The position numbers and the translations under genes were made by a program. Below are positions 1 to 7,554 of a stretch of DNA of 18,864 nt, piece after piece. The stretch covers positions 1 through 18,864 of the forward strand of contig JAFGXK010000165.1 in assembly GCA_016936695.1 (NCBI GenBank). Reading direction: 5' to 3'. Source of the DNA: Bacteroidales bacterium (GTDB taxonomy: Bacteria > Bacteroidota > Bacteroidia > Bacteroidales > VadinHA17). The notes under the pieces are model-generated. The model was not told the DNA's origin and searched no databases. It saw only the letters and a program-made list of their open reading frames with translations. How positions within the stretch are numbered: position 1 is the stretch's first letter; every line of letters starts with the position of its first letter.

Positions 1-629
1 ACAAAATTCAGGGTAGCCCACTCGCTTGCCTTCTCCACACCTTCGATCTTGTTGTTGAACCAGGCGCCGAGGTTCTCATAGTTCACCCAGGGGTGATTGA
101 AACCTTCGACAGGGAAGAAACGGTATGCCAGATCGATAAGGAGCAGGATGGTAAGGCTGAAGATGATCTGGAAGCTGAAGCTCTTGTTTCTTATCAGGTA
201 GGCGACAATATAGGTCACGGATAATTGAGCCAGAACATTCTGGAACCTGAACACAAGTCTGTCGGCCTGGATGAAGTAAAGAGCCCAGCCGAAGAAGAGC
301 AGGAGGAATGCCCTCTTGTATGCATGCAAGTTGATGGTCCTTTGGCTCTGGCCTTTTCTGAGCCTGTTTGCAACGGCAAAAGGGATTGCCACACCGACGA
401 TGAACATGAAGAAAGGTTGAATCAGATCCCAGAAATGAAGTCCGTGCCATTCATGATGGTCGAGCTGGGTTCCAATAAAATGGAAGACAGCATTGTCGGA
501 GCGCATCAGGAGGGAGAAGAGATGTGTGGCCTCACCTGCAAGGAGGAACATTGTGAATCCGCGGAAGAAATCGACAGATGTAATTCTGCCGGGCAGTCGG
601 GGACTGGCTGAAATGGGTTCTGACGACAT
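1..629 (-). CDS. DUF5009 / HGSNAT-like membrane acyltransferase family protein, 3' part cut off by window edge
   Basis: An open frame runs from an ATG at 629 to the window edge without a stop (209 codons seen). The start MSSEPISASPRLPGRITSVDFFRGFTM carries the R-x-x-S-x-D-x-x-R-G signature at residues 15-24 that opens the DUF5009/COG4299 family, related to the eukaryotic heparan-alpha-glucosaminide N-acetyltransferase. It is followed by hydrophobic segments near residues 20-42, 70-88 (FMFIVGVAIPFAVA), 105-122 and 135-165, so an integral inner-membrane protein is expected. Family members are multi-pass proteins of roughly 370-500 aa, so about half is visible. In Bacteroidota such genes often lie near sugar-catabolism genes, and here the upstream co-oriented gene is a Gfo/Idh oxidoreductase, but a 232-bp repeat-bearing gap makes a shared transcript uncertain. 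The acetyl donor and acceptor cannot be told from this fragment. Confidence 0.82.
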   Translation of the reverse strand, partial: MSSEPISASPRLPGRITSVDFFRGFTMFLLAGEATHLFSLLMRSDNAVFHFIGTQLDHHEWHGLHFWDLIQPFFMFIVGVAIPFAVANRLRKGQSQRTINLHAYKRAFLLLFFGWALYFIQADRLVFRFQNVLAQLSVTYIVAYLIRNKSFSFQIIFSLTILLLIDLAYRFFPVEGFNHPWVNYENLGAWFNNKIEGVEKASEWATLNF

Positions 630-701
630 ATGGAAAGGGTTCTGGTTAAAACAAATTTAATAAATATTAATGTCTTTTGCGGTTGAAATTTTAATATACT
701 T

Positions 702-752
702 ACTTTGTGAACCTTAGTGTCTTAGTGCCTTAGCGGCATTTTTTGCCACAAA
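702..752. repeat. 51-bp interspersed repeat, copy 1 (left arm of an imperfect palindrome)
   Basis: This 51-bp stretch beginning ACTTTGTGAACCTTAG recurs at 809-859 with 3 mismatches. In this copy the sequence continues to about 771 with a second arm (TGCCACAAAGACACAAAGGC) that is imperfectly complementary to the first, so 713-771 can fold into a long hairpin around GGCA-TTTTT-TGCC. The word series built on CTTTGTG/CTTAGTG/GCGGCA resembles a repeat I have seen repeatedly in environmental Bacteroidota genomes; that recollection is not a database result. No ORF fits it. Confidence 0.8.
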
Positions 753-808
753 GACACAAAGGCACGAAGATTTTCAAAAAATATAGCATTTATTATCTTA
801 TTGTACTG

Positions 809-859
809 ACTTTGTGAACCTTAGCGTCTTGGCGCCTTAGCGGCATTTTTTGCCACAAA
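809..859. repeat. 51-bp interspersed repeat, copy 2 (right arm missing)
   Basis: Matches 702-752 at 48 of 51 positions (differences near 716-718, 724 and 726 of copy 1). The second palindrome arm present after copy 1 is absent: the copy ends 2 bp before the stop codon of the oxidoreductase at 862. Read on the minus strand, the oxidoreductase mRNA would pass straight into the GTGGCA-AAAAA-TGCCGC stem-loop, so it could act as a 3'-end structure, although no U-run typical of an intrinsic terminator follows. Confidence 0.78.
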
Positions 860-861
860 TA

Positions 862-1953
862 TTAATAACGTTTCCTGAAAAATGCAAGGTGTTCAGAGGT
901 GCTTGCAAGAAGCTTCTGGACGGCAAGTCCGTGCATAATATCTGGGACAAATGTTTCGGTATGGCTGTTGGTGAGAAAAACATAGTGGGCATGCATCATT
1001 GCCCTGTGCCAGCCTCCCGGCACATGTCCCGACGGGAAGGAAGTGAATGGTTTATAATTGCTGCCCGTAACCTTTCTTGACCATGTTCCCGATTCCTCTG
1101 TATAATATTCAAACTGGCCGGGATTTTCGGAGGAGAACCTGATGGCCCCGCCGGTGGCATAGAGCTCGAACGACAGGCTGTCGCCTGTTCCAGAGCTGAT
1201 ACGGCTGGCAGAAAGAGTGCCTGCTGCACGGCTTTCCCTGTCGAAGAGAGAGATCTGGCTGAAAAGGTCAGAGCCTGCCGGAACATCTTCAAATTCTCCG
1301 GCCTGTACCGCACTGGTTATTTCCACATTCTCTCCCATAAATGCTACAAGCAGGCTGAGGATATGCGAACCAAGGTCGGCCATCGCACCTCCGTCGGGGG
1401 CCGGTGTAAGGCGTGTGACACGTTTTTCGCGGTATGATTTCTTCAGGTAATCGCTGTGGTAGTATTTGAATTCGAAATGGACAGGTTTGCCCAATACTCC
1501 CGACTTCCAGAAAGTCAGGGCTTCTCTTACCGCAGAAGTGTACAGATACTGGAATCCGACCTGAACCTGCAAACCGGGATGGGAACTGACGATCTCAATT
1601 ATACCTTTCTCCTCTTCCTGGCTGGAACAGACAGGTTTTTCGAGGTAGATCCTCTGCACATGGTCCATGGCTGCTGCTGCCCTGAAATGCTGATAATGGA
1701 CGTTATTGGGACCAAGGATGAAAATTGTGCTGATCCTTTTATCGGCCAGAAGCTCTTCGGCAGGGCAGGCTTTCTGAAAACCGTATCTGGAGGCAAACGA
1801 TTCCCGGCTTTCCTTCCGGGCGGAGGTCACAGCAGCCAGCTCCACCTCCGGTGCATCGGGGTAATAGAATTTGAGGGAATTCAGAGAAAAGGCATGGGAG
1901 CGGGCTATACCGCCGGCTCCGATAAAACCAATAACAACCTTGTTATTTTCCAT
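862..1953 (-). CDS. Gfo/Idh/MocA family NAD(P)-dependent oxidoreductase
   Basis: A 363-aa cytosolic protein with the N-terminal Rossmann motif GFIGAGGIARSH (residues 9-20) and the family signature EKPV at 105-108, whose lysine is the usual catalytic or nicotinamide-contacting residue. The C-terminal alpha/beta substrate domain includes GGAMADLGSHILSLL (188-202), the position of the family's conserved D-x-G-x-H helix with catalytic His197. Length is normal. Members oxidise or epimerise sugars, inositols and related polyols; the substrate here cannot be deduced. The ATG at 1953 lies 6 bp after the stop of the tricorn-like gene, so the two are almost certainly co-transcribed, an odd pairing of a peptidase with a sugar dehydrogenase. 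Repeat copy 2 begins 2 bp beyond its stop codon. Confidence 0.9.
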   Translation of the reverse strand: MENNKVVIGFIGAGGIARSHAFSLNSLKFYYPDAPEVELAAVTSARKESRESFASRYGFQKACPAEELLADKRISTIFILGPNNVHYQHFRAAAAMDHVQRIYLEKPVCSSQEEEKGIIEIVSSHPGLQVQVGFQYLYTSAVREALTFWKSGVLGKPVHFEFKYYHSDYLKKSYREKRVTRLTPAPDGGAMADLGSHILSLLVAFMGENVEITSAVQAGEFEDVPAGSDLFSQISLFDRESRAAGTLSASRISSGTGDSLSFELYATGGAIRFSSENPGQFEYYTEESGTWSRKVTGSNYKPFTSFPSGHVPGGWHRAMMHAHYVFLTNSHTETFVPDIMHGLAVQKLLASTSEHLAFFRKRY

Positions 1954-1959
1954 GATAAA

Positions 1960-4900
1960 CTATAAAACGGATTTCAGTAATTCCTCAACAGCTCTCTCAA
2001 GTTGCTGGTCGCGCCCGGTACTTATGATTCCTGGTTCGTTCTTCACGACTATATCGGGAACGGTTTCCACGTTTTCGAGCCATTGCCCGTTTATGTCCCT
2101 TGTGCTGACCGGCACGGCGCCCCACCTCGTTGTTCCGTCCTGAAGCATTTCCCATCCTGCAAAGCTGCATGTTCCCGGTACGGGCATCCCTATTGTTTTA
2201 CCAATGCCCAGCTCCTTGTAACCGCAGGCAAAGCAGTGCCCGTCGCTGTAGTTTGCCTCGTTGAACATGGCCACCGTGGGTTTGTTCCATCTGAAGCTTG
2301 GCTCAAATCCCACAGGCCTGCTCTCTGTGGCATATTCAAGGTATTTTTTACCGGTAAAGAACATTGTCAGATCCGAAACAAGGTCGCCTCCCCCGTTGAA
2401 GCGGGTATCCACTATAACTCCCTTGCTTTCGGCGTATTTACCCATCATCTCTTCGTAAACCGTCCGGTATGGACCGTCCGACATCCCTGGCACATGTACA
2501 TATCCGAGCTGTCCTTTACTCAGGCTGTCGACTTCGTCCTGGTTCCTCTTAACCCATCTTTTATAAAGAAGTGAATTTTCTTCGCTTCTTGTTATGGGTT
2601 TCATTGTAATGCTGTTGTGTGTTTTTAATGCCGGATCGTAAACGGTAAGAAGAGTGAATTTTCCGGCCTTCCTGTTGAGGTATGAAGCGATATCGCGATC
2701 AGAAGAGATTTTTTCACCATCGATCTGTTCGATTATCATGCCGGGTAAGATGTTAATTGAGGATTTATCCAGTGGTCCGTCCTTGATTATCTCTTCAACT
2801 TTTATACCGTCACCTTCATGAGTGTAATCCATGAAGAGGCCCAGTGAAGCAGTGTTGTCGCCTCCCGTTGCCGGAGAGTTGTAGCGGGCTCCTGAATGTG
2901 ATACGTTTAGCTCACCAAGCATTTCCGACAGGATCTCTGCAAATTCGTAGCCTGTTCCGGCATGGGGCAGGAATTTTTTATAGTCATCTTTCAGCTTGTC
3001 CCAGTCAGCCCCGTGGAATGTCGATATGTAGAACATGGCTTTTGTGCGGTTCCATACATGGTTGAACATGACAGCTCTTTCGGCATCAAGGTCGACGGTC
3101 ATTTCACCCTTGAACGATACAGCCTCTTTTTTCCATCCTTCGGGATTGATTTTAGATATTTTACCGTCGGCAAGCAGAAACAGGTTTTTCATATCCTTGT
3201 CCCACATCAGGTTTGCCCTTTGTGCGTCAAGCGACAGTTCCATCTTTGTCTCTTTTGTCCTCAGGTTGGTGCTCCAAAGGTTGAGGCCTTTTTCGAAGCG
3301 GGCAAGGTAGAAGAGCTTTTCGTTATCCTTCGACAGCACTGCATCGCCAAGGGATGACGAGTGAATGGTCAGCCGGGCTTTACGATCGTGTATTCCTGTG
3401 AAATCGATGACAATCGAAGTATCCTTTTTCACTTCAGGGCTCTTTTTCTTCTTGCCGGCACTTTCTTTCTCCTTCTCCTTCTCCTTTTTCTCTTTTTCCT
3501 TTTCCTTCGCTTCCATCTCCTTCAGAAGTGCATAGTCCTCCTTGCTCAGCTTGAAGCGGTCCCAGGCATCGCGGGTGAAGAACATACTGTAGACATCGGC
3601 CTGACGGCTGCCGCTGTTGGCGTAGCTCCGAAGACCGTCGCGGTCGCTGAACCAGAGCATCTGTTTGCCGTTGTTAACCCATACAGGCCGTGAATCGCTG
3701 TAACCGCTTCTGGTCAGGTTTATCATCGGGTTCTTCCCATCCGAAGGGATCAGCGCCACCTCAGAGTTTGACAGATTAGGGGAATATTCTGCAAGTATCC
3801 ATTTGCTGTCGGGGCTCCACTGGAAATACTGGTCGCCCTCCGACATGTAAATCATGTTTTCGGGAGTTATCAGGGTGTGCGATTGCCGGGTTTTTATATT
3901 GAAAACCTTAAGCGACCTGCGGTCCTCGATATAGGCCACCTCCTTTCCGTTGGGAGCAATTTTGGGCTGGTAGCAGTCATTGGCGTTGCTGATCAGAGCT
4001 TCCTCCTTCAGGAGTGTCGAGGCATAGAAATAAGGTTCCTCCTTGCGTGCCAGAGTGGTAATGAAGATTTTCCATTTGTTGTCACGTTCACTGGCATAAA
4101 TTAAAGTGTCGCCCGAAGGAGAGAAGCCGATAAATCTTTCTTCTTCAGGAGTGTTTGTTATTCTTTTTGTTATTCCGCCGTCGGCAGAAGATACAAAGAC
4201 CTCTCCGCGGACTATGAATGCAACCTCTTTGCCGTCGGGCGAAACGGCCATTTCGCGCACGTTGCCGTTAACTTCCATAACCTTGTCGGTGTTATCCTTG
4301 TCTGCGGTGATGATATTCACCGTTAGCTTTTTTGCTTCCTCTCCGGGCTTCATTGTATAGAGCGACCCGTCGTGGCTGAAACAAAGGATACCGGCAGACG
4401 AAGAACTGAGAAACCTGACAGGGCTTCCGCTGAAGGAGGTGAGCTGTTTTTTCTGAACCGGATCTGATATCATCATGCTGTGAACGTTGAAAGTTCCGCT
4501 TTCCTCACTCAGATAGCAGACTGATTTTTCGTCGGGCGTAAAGACCGGATTCCTGTCTTCACCCCTGAACGATGATATCATCGTGTGTTTGCCGGCTTTG
4601 CTGTCCCATATCCATATGTCGCGTGTTATTGATGATGTATGATGCTTCCTCCAGATATTTTCGCCTCCTTTTTTATCATGATAGATGTAAAGATTGCCGT
4701 CGCGGCTTATCCTGATATCTTCTGCAGGGGTGGTCCACACCTGGCTGACCTTTCCGCCGGCAGACGGAACGCTGTAGACCTCGGGCTGAGAATCAGTGGG
4801 GTATTGCCTGTGTGATGCAGCATCCTGGCGGGCAGCGCCGAAGATAACACTCAGGTTGCCGGAAGTAAACGAATAGGGATACTCATCAGCCGAGTGGAAG

Positions 4901-5211
4901 GTAAGTCTTTCAGGTTCACCGCCGGAAACCGGAACCGTGAATACATCGAAATTGCCGTAGCGGTCCGATGCAAAAGCAATTGTGAGTCCGTCGCTGCTCC
5001 ATACAGGCATGAAATCGTGAGCTTCATGGAAAGTAAGGGGAACTGCGCTTCCTCCGGAAGCAGAGACAGTGTATAGGTCTCCTTTGTAGGTGAACGCAAT
5101 CTTTTCACCGTCGGGTGATATCGACGGATAACGCAGCCACAGAGCTTCAGACTGTGTGAATGATAAAGAAGTCAGCGAGATAAAGAATAAGATGGCGGAA
5201 AATTTTCTCAT
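1960..5211 (-). CDS. Tricorn-like protease: beta-propellers, PDZ and S41 tail-specific peptidase
   Basis: A 1083-aa protein. Residues 1-19 form a signal peptide (SAILFFISLTSLSF), so it is exported, probably periplasmic or surface-attached. Residues 25-540 contain WD40/TolB-like propeller blades (repeated SPDGxxIAF, WSSDGLTIAF, FTPDEK, SPSGDTLIY, WSPDSKWILAE). A charged linker rich in Lys and Glu at 567-590 is followed by more blades to about 710. The tricorn C1 region holds GELNVSHSG with His772; a PDZ domain spans about 785-865 (GPLDKSSINILPGMIIEQIDG); the S41 catalytic region includes RFNGGGDLVSDL (937-947) and the nucleophile motif NYSDG with Ser989-Asp990, with Glu1049 a likely partner. 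These match the archaeal tricorn Ser/His/Glu arrangement by eye, so it should be active. Role: degradation of peptides in the envelope. Followed after 6 bp by the oxidoreductase. No clear promoter was found upstream. Confidence 0.92.
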   Translation of the reverse strand: MRKFSAILFFISLTSLSFTQSEALWLRYPSISPDGEKIAFTYKGDLYTVSASGGSAVPLTFHEAHDFMPVWSSDGLTIAFASDRYGNFDVFTVPVSGGEPERLTFHSADEYPYSFTSGNLSVIFGAARQDAASHRQYPTDSQPEVYSVPSAGGKVSQVWTTPAEDIRISRDGNLYIYHDKKGGENIWRKHHTSSITRDIWIWDSKAGKHTMISSFRGEDRNPVFTPDEKSVCYLSEESGTFNVHSMMISDPVQKKQLTSFSGSPVRFLSSSSAGILCFSHDGSLYTMKPGEEAKKLTVNIITADKDNTDKVMEVNGNVREMAVSPDGKEVAFIVRGEVFVSSADGGITKRITNTPEEERFIGFSPSGDTLIYASERDNKWKIFITTLARKEEPYFYASTLLKEEALISNANDCYQPKIAPNGKEVAYIEDRRSLKVFNIKTRQSHTLITPENMIYMSEGDQYFQWSPDSKWILAEYSPNLSNSEVALIPSDGKNPMINLTRSGYSDSRPVWVNNGKQMLWFSDRDGLRSYANSGSRQADVYSMFFTRDAWDRFKLSKEDYALLKEMEAKEKEKEKKEKEKEKESAGKKKKSPEVKKDTSIVIDFTGIHDRKARLTIHSSSLGDAVLSKDNEKLFYLARFEKGLNLWSTNLRTKETKMELSLDAQRANLMWDKDMKNLFLLADGKISKINPEGWKKEAVSFKGEMTVDLDAERAVMFNHVWNRTKAMFYISTFHGADWDKLKDDYKKFLPHAGTGYEFAEILSEMLGELNVSHSGARYNSPATGGDNTASLGLFMDYTHEGDGIKVEEIIKDGPLDKSSINILPGMIIEQIDGEKISSDRDIASYLNRKAGKFTLLTVYDPALKTHNSITMKPITRSEENSLLYKRWVKRNQDEVDSLSKGQLGYVHVPGMSDGPYRTVYEEMMGKYAESKGVIVDTRFNGGGDLVSDLTMFFTGKKYLEYATESRPVGFEPSFRWNKPTVAMFNEANYSDGHCFACGYKELGIGKTIGMPVPGTCSFAGWEMLQDGTTRWGAVPVSTRDINGQWLENVETVPDIVVKNEPGIISTGRDQQLERAVEELLKSVL

Positions 5212-5290
5212 GAATATAAATTTTAAGAGTGCAATTTACAAAAAGAAAAAAGCAATGAAGAAGTATGTGTTAAAGGTTAATAACCGGCAC

Positions 5291-5330
5291 GAATGGTACG
5301 ACTGGCATGACTGGCATGACTGGCACGACT
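5291..5330. repeat. 9-bp tandem repeat (GACTGGCAT-type), about 4 units
   Basis: Successive 9-mers are GAATGGTAC, GACTGGCAT, GACTGGCAT, GACTGGCAC, then GACT. The array is flanked by an inverted repeat GTTAAAG (5269-5275) / CTTTAAC (5331-5337), and GGTTAATAACC at 5276-5286 is itself palindromic. It lies 10 bp after the stop of the T9SS gene. Read on the plus strand one frame gives repeated Asp-Trp-His, but the surrounding short ORF overlaps the neighbour's coding sequence and is not believable as a gene. Confidence 0.8.
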
Positions 5331-5340
5331 CTTTAACCAT

Positions 5341-6567
5341 TTATTCCTTTACAATTTTATACGCGTGCCGTTTTTCCGTCCCGATTCTCAGAAAATAAAT
5401 TCCCGAACTGAGGTCTGACAGACTAACCACCGAGCTGTCGGATTCAAGTTCCCCTGACTTCACAATTTGTCCTGACATATTTATCAGGAAATAATCTGCC
5501 GGAATCAGTTCCGGGAGACTCTGGACAAGTATATATTCATTTGCGGGAATAGGGGATATTATGAAATTGTTAAGGGCATCAGGGATGGGTACTGAAAATC
5601 CAAGGTAATCGCCCAGAAAGCTCCTGAGGTCAACCAGGTGGATCTTCTGGGGGGTCTTTATCAGCGGCTCATATGAAAAGGCTTCGTTTGTTATGAAAAA
5701 CCGTGCGCCGCTTGAGGTGGTTATGGCCTCCACCTGGTGGTAAGGGAGAAGCAGATCGATTTTTCGCTTGTTGCCGTCAAAGAAACCGGTGCCGGTAAAG
5801 TCGTACAGCAGGTAAAGGAAAGGTTTCAGTTTTTCGCTGTACCCGGTGAGGACAATTACCCTTTTATCCCCTATATAAACAGCGCCTGTTATGAGGCCGT
5901 TTACATTAAGTGACGCCCTCATTTTTGCTTCCCGGGTTCCGGGTGTTTTCGGTACGGAGTAAAGCGTGGTCGTGTTGCTTGCCCAGCCCTTGGTGAAAAG
6001 ATAGAGGCTGTCGCCCGATACGATGAACGCTTCGCAGTCGAAATCCGAATCATAGGACTCTGAGTCAAAATCAACCTGTTCAGGGTATGAAAAGCATATT
6101 GAATCGAACTGGAGTGTGTTGCCGGAGATGCTTTGTTTTGCAACCCTATAGACCTTCAGGTCGGTGCGGTTGCCCGAGTTGTTTCCGAAATCTCCTATAT
6201 AGATATAATTCTCATCCTGGGTTATCTCTTCCCAGTCGGTGTTTGTAAGGCCCGTCAGCGGATACTTTCGTTCAACCTTTCCGTAAAGCGTATCCAGGGC
6301 ATAGAGATTGATATCAGTATTGTCGTTGTGAGTCCAGAACATGTTATCCCGGAATATCAGTCCCGATGTTTCAGCGATCTCCGCGTCGAGGTTAAGGCTG
6401 CCCAGCGGTGCAATATTGGCCGGATTGTATCTGCAGCTGCCGTCGTTGACAACTGCTTCCGGATCGTAGTTAACAGCCAGGCGGTCAGGACAGCCGGCCT
6501 GCTGGGCTGAAATCTGAAAGGCTGAAAGGAAGAAAGCCGCAAGGACCGGAATATGCCTTATCTTCAT
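5341..6567 (-). CDS. Secreted propeller-like protein with T9SS type A sorting domain
   Basis: A 408-aa protein. Residues 1-21 are a signal peptide (HIPVLAAFFLSAFQISA). Residues 25-47 (GCPDRLAVNYDPEAV, NDGSCRY) are the short Cys-Cys motif, GC-x5-A-x-NYDP-x-A-x4-DGSC-x-Y, common in secreted Bacteroidota proteins; Cys26 and Cys45 probably pair. The middle (about 60-320) has repeated beta-strand motifs (ETSGLIFRDNMFWTHND, ENYIYIGDFGNNSGNR) like the SdiA-regulated or phytase-like propeller folds; no catalytic role is assigned. The C-terminus (about 330-408, ending SSGIYFLRIG then YKIVKE) is a typical T9SS type A sorting domain, so the protein should cross the outer membrane and be anchored or released at the surface. 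A plausible Bacteroidota promoter lies at 6588-6620. Single-gene unit divergent from the pseudouridine synthase. Confidence 0.88.
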   Translation of the reverse strand: MKIRHIPVLAAFFLSAFQISAQQAGCPDRLAVNYDPEAVVNDGSCRYNPANIAPLGSLNLDAEIAETSGLIFRDNMFWTHNDNTDINLYALDTLYGKVERKYPLTGLTNTDWEEITQDENYIYIGDFGNNSGNRTDLKVYRVAKQSISGNTLQFDSICFSYPEQVDFDSESYDSDFDCEAFIVSGDSLYLFTKGWASNTTTLYSVPKTPGTREAKMRASLNVNGLITGAVYIGDKRVIVLTGYSEKLKPFLYLLYDFTGTGFFDGNKRKIDLLLPYHQVEAITTSSGARFFITNEAFSYEPLIKTPQKIHLVDLRSFLGDYLGFSVPIPDALNNFIISPIPANEYILVQSLPELIPADYFLINMSGQIVKSGELESDSSVVSLSDLSSGIYFLRIGTEKRHAYKIVKE

Positions 6568-6587
6568 CTGCTGGTGAGTTGCAGGGA

Positions 6588-6620
6588 TAAAGATAAGAAT
6601 ATAATGCGGATCAGATCAAA
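6588..6620 (-). promoter_or_regulatory. Bacteroidota-type promoter for the T9SS gene
   Basis: On the minus strand TTTG (6620-6617) is followed after 21 bp by TATCTTTA (6595-6588), matching the -33 TTTG / -7 TAnnTTTG layout with one mismatch in the last -7 base. It sits 21 bp upstream of the ATG at 6567. Assignment is by motif only. Confidence 0.5.
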
Positions 6621-6624
6621 ACAT

Positions 6625-6632
6625 TAACTTTG
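6625..6632 (+). promoter_or_regulatory. -7 element (TAACTTTG) for the pseudouridine synthase gene
   Basis: An exact TAnnTTTG match 28 bp upstream of the TTG start at 6661. No TTTG is seen at the expected -33 distance. The element lies 4 bp from the -33 box of the opposing T9SS promoter, so the two would compete for RNA polymerase. Confidence 0.42.
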
Positions 6633-6660
6633 CCTCTGTAACGTAAACAGATATCCAGTT

Positions 6661-7533
6661 TTGAAAAGCAAGGTAGAAAAAGCGGTTACGCTGATGGAGT
6701 ATCTCAGGGAGCTCTTTCCCGATTCGCCCAGGACCAGGATAAAGAAGCTGTTGCAGGGAGAGACTGTCCGAGTAAATGACAAGCCGGTAACATATTTTGC
6801 TACACCGCTGAAGCCGGGAGATATTGTAGAGGTGAACCGCCAGGCCGGCAATGCATCCAGGGCAGGGCTGCCTTTTCCGGTGCTGTATGAGGACGGATAC
6901 GTCATTGTTGTCGACAAGCCTCCCGGGAGGCCGACCTCAAGTACCGACGGCAGCCTGAGCATCCAGAATATAGTTTCGGATTTTCTGGAGAAGCAGAGCA
7001 AGGGAAAATTCAGGGCTCATGTGGTGCACCGGCTCGATAAGGAAGTGTCGGGAGTCCTGCTGTTCGCAAAGAACAGTGAGACGATGGAGATCATCAAGGA
7101 GAGTTGGGAACAGACTGAAAAACACTATTATGCCCTTGTGGAGGGATTGCCGGAAAAGGACGAAGACACCATCAGAAGCTGGCTTGTTGAGGACCGTTCG
7201 CAGAAAGTTCATTCGACCAGAAATCCTGAAAATGCGAAATTCTCAATCACCCATTACAAGGTAATCAGAAGGATTGTTGATCATGCGCTTCTGGATGTCC
7301 GCACCGAGACCGGCAGGAAGAATCAGATCAGGGTTCATCTCTCCGATATAGGATGTCCGATCATTGGCGACAGGAAATACGGAGCATCGGATGAATTCCG
7401 CCGCAGGGTCAGGCTCCATGCATTTTCTCTCTCATTTCCTCATCCCGAAAGCGGAAAGATGATATTTGTGAAATCACCGATGCCTGAAGGATTTCTGTCG
7501 CTCAGGAAGAAGGATGAGCACTATAAAAAGTGA
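6661..7533 (+). CDS. RluA-family RNA pseudouridine synthase with S4 domain
   Basis: A 290-aa cytosolic enzyme that isomerises uridine to pseudouridine in rRNA or tRNA. Residues 5-60 form an S4 RNA-binding domain (SRTRIKKLL-type: SPRTRIKKLLQGETVRVND, GDIVEV). The catalytic domain has HRLDKEVSGVLLFAK with Asp126 as the catalytic residue (HRLD with Val where many members have Thr), the conserved Tyr region EKHYYALVEG (153-162) and GRKNQIRVHL (218-227) before GDRKYG. The frame opens with TTG at 6661; an in-frame TAA at 6625 limits the start, and an alternative ATG at 6694 would trim 11 residues and cut into the S4 domain, so TTG is preferred. The exact target uridine (RluC/RluD/RluB class) is not resolved. 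It converges with the aminomutase gene, with only 21 bp between stops. Confidence 0.88.
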   Translation: MKSKVEKAVTLMEYLRELFPDSPRTRIKKLLQGETVRVNDKPVTYFATPLKPGDIVEVNRQAGNASRAGLPFPVLYEDGYVIVVDKPPGRPTSSTDGSLSIQNIVSDFLEKQSKGKFRAHVVHRLDKEVSGVLLFAKNSETMEIIKESWEQTEKHYYALVEGLPEKDEDTIRSWLVEDRSQKVHSTRNPENAKFSITHYKVIRRIVDHALLDVRTETGRKNQIRVHLSDIGCPIIGDRKYGASDEFRRRVRLHAFSLSFPHPESGKMIFVKSPMPEGFLSLRKKDEHYKK

Positions 7534-7554
7534 GGATAAATCTAAAAGCAAGCC

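Noticed and set aside
76..611. Open frames on both strands (76-450 minus, 225-611 plus) overlapping the left edge
   Set aside because: They are out of frame with the DUF5009 gene, which runs from 629 to the edge and has clear family motifs; the others have no recognisable sequence.
702..859. CRISPR array
   Set aside because: Only two copies, 51 bp long with an internal palindrome and 56-bp separation; no cas genes in the window.
5156..5398. Plus-strand 80-codon ORF with Asp-Trp-His repeats
   Set aside because: It overlaps the coding ends of two minus-strand genes and its repeat is the 9-bp DNA array; no promoter or ribosome site favours it.
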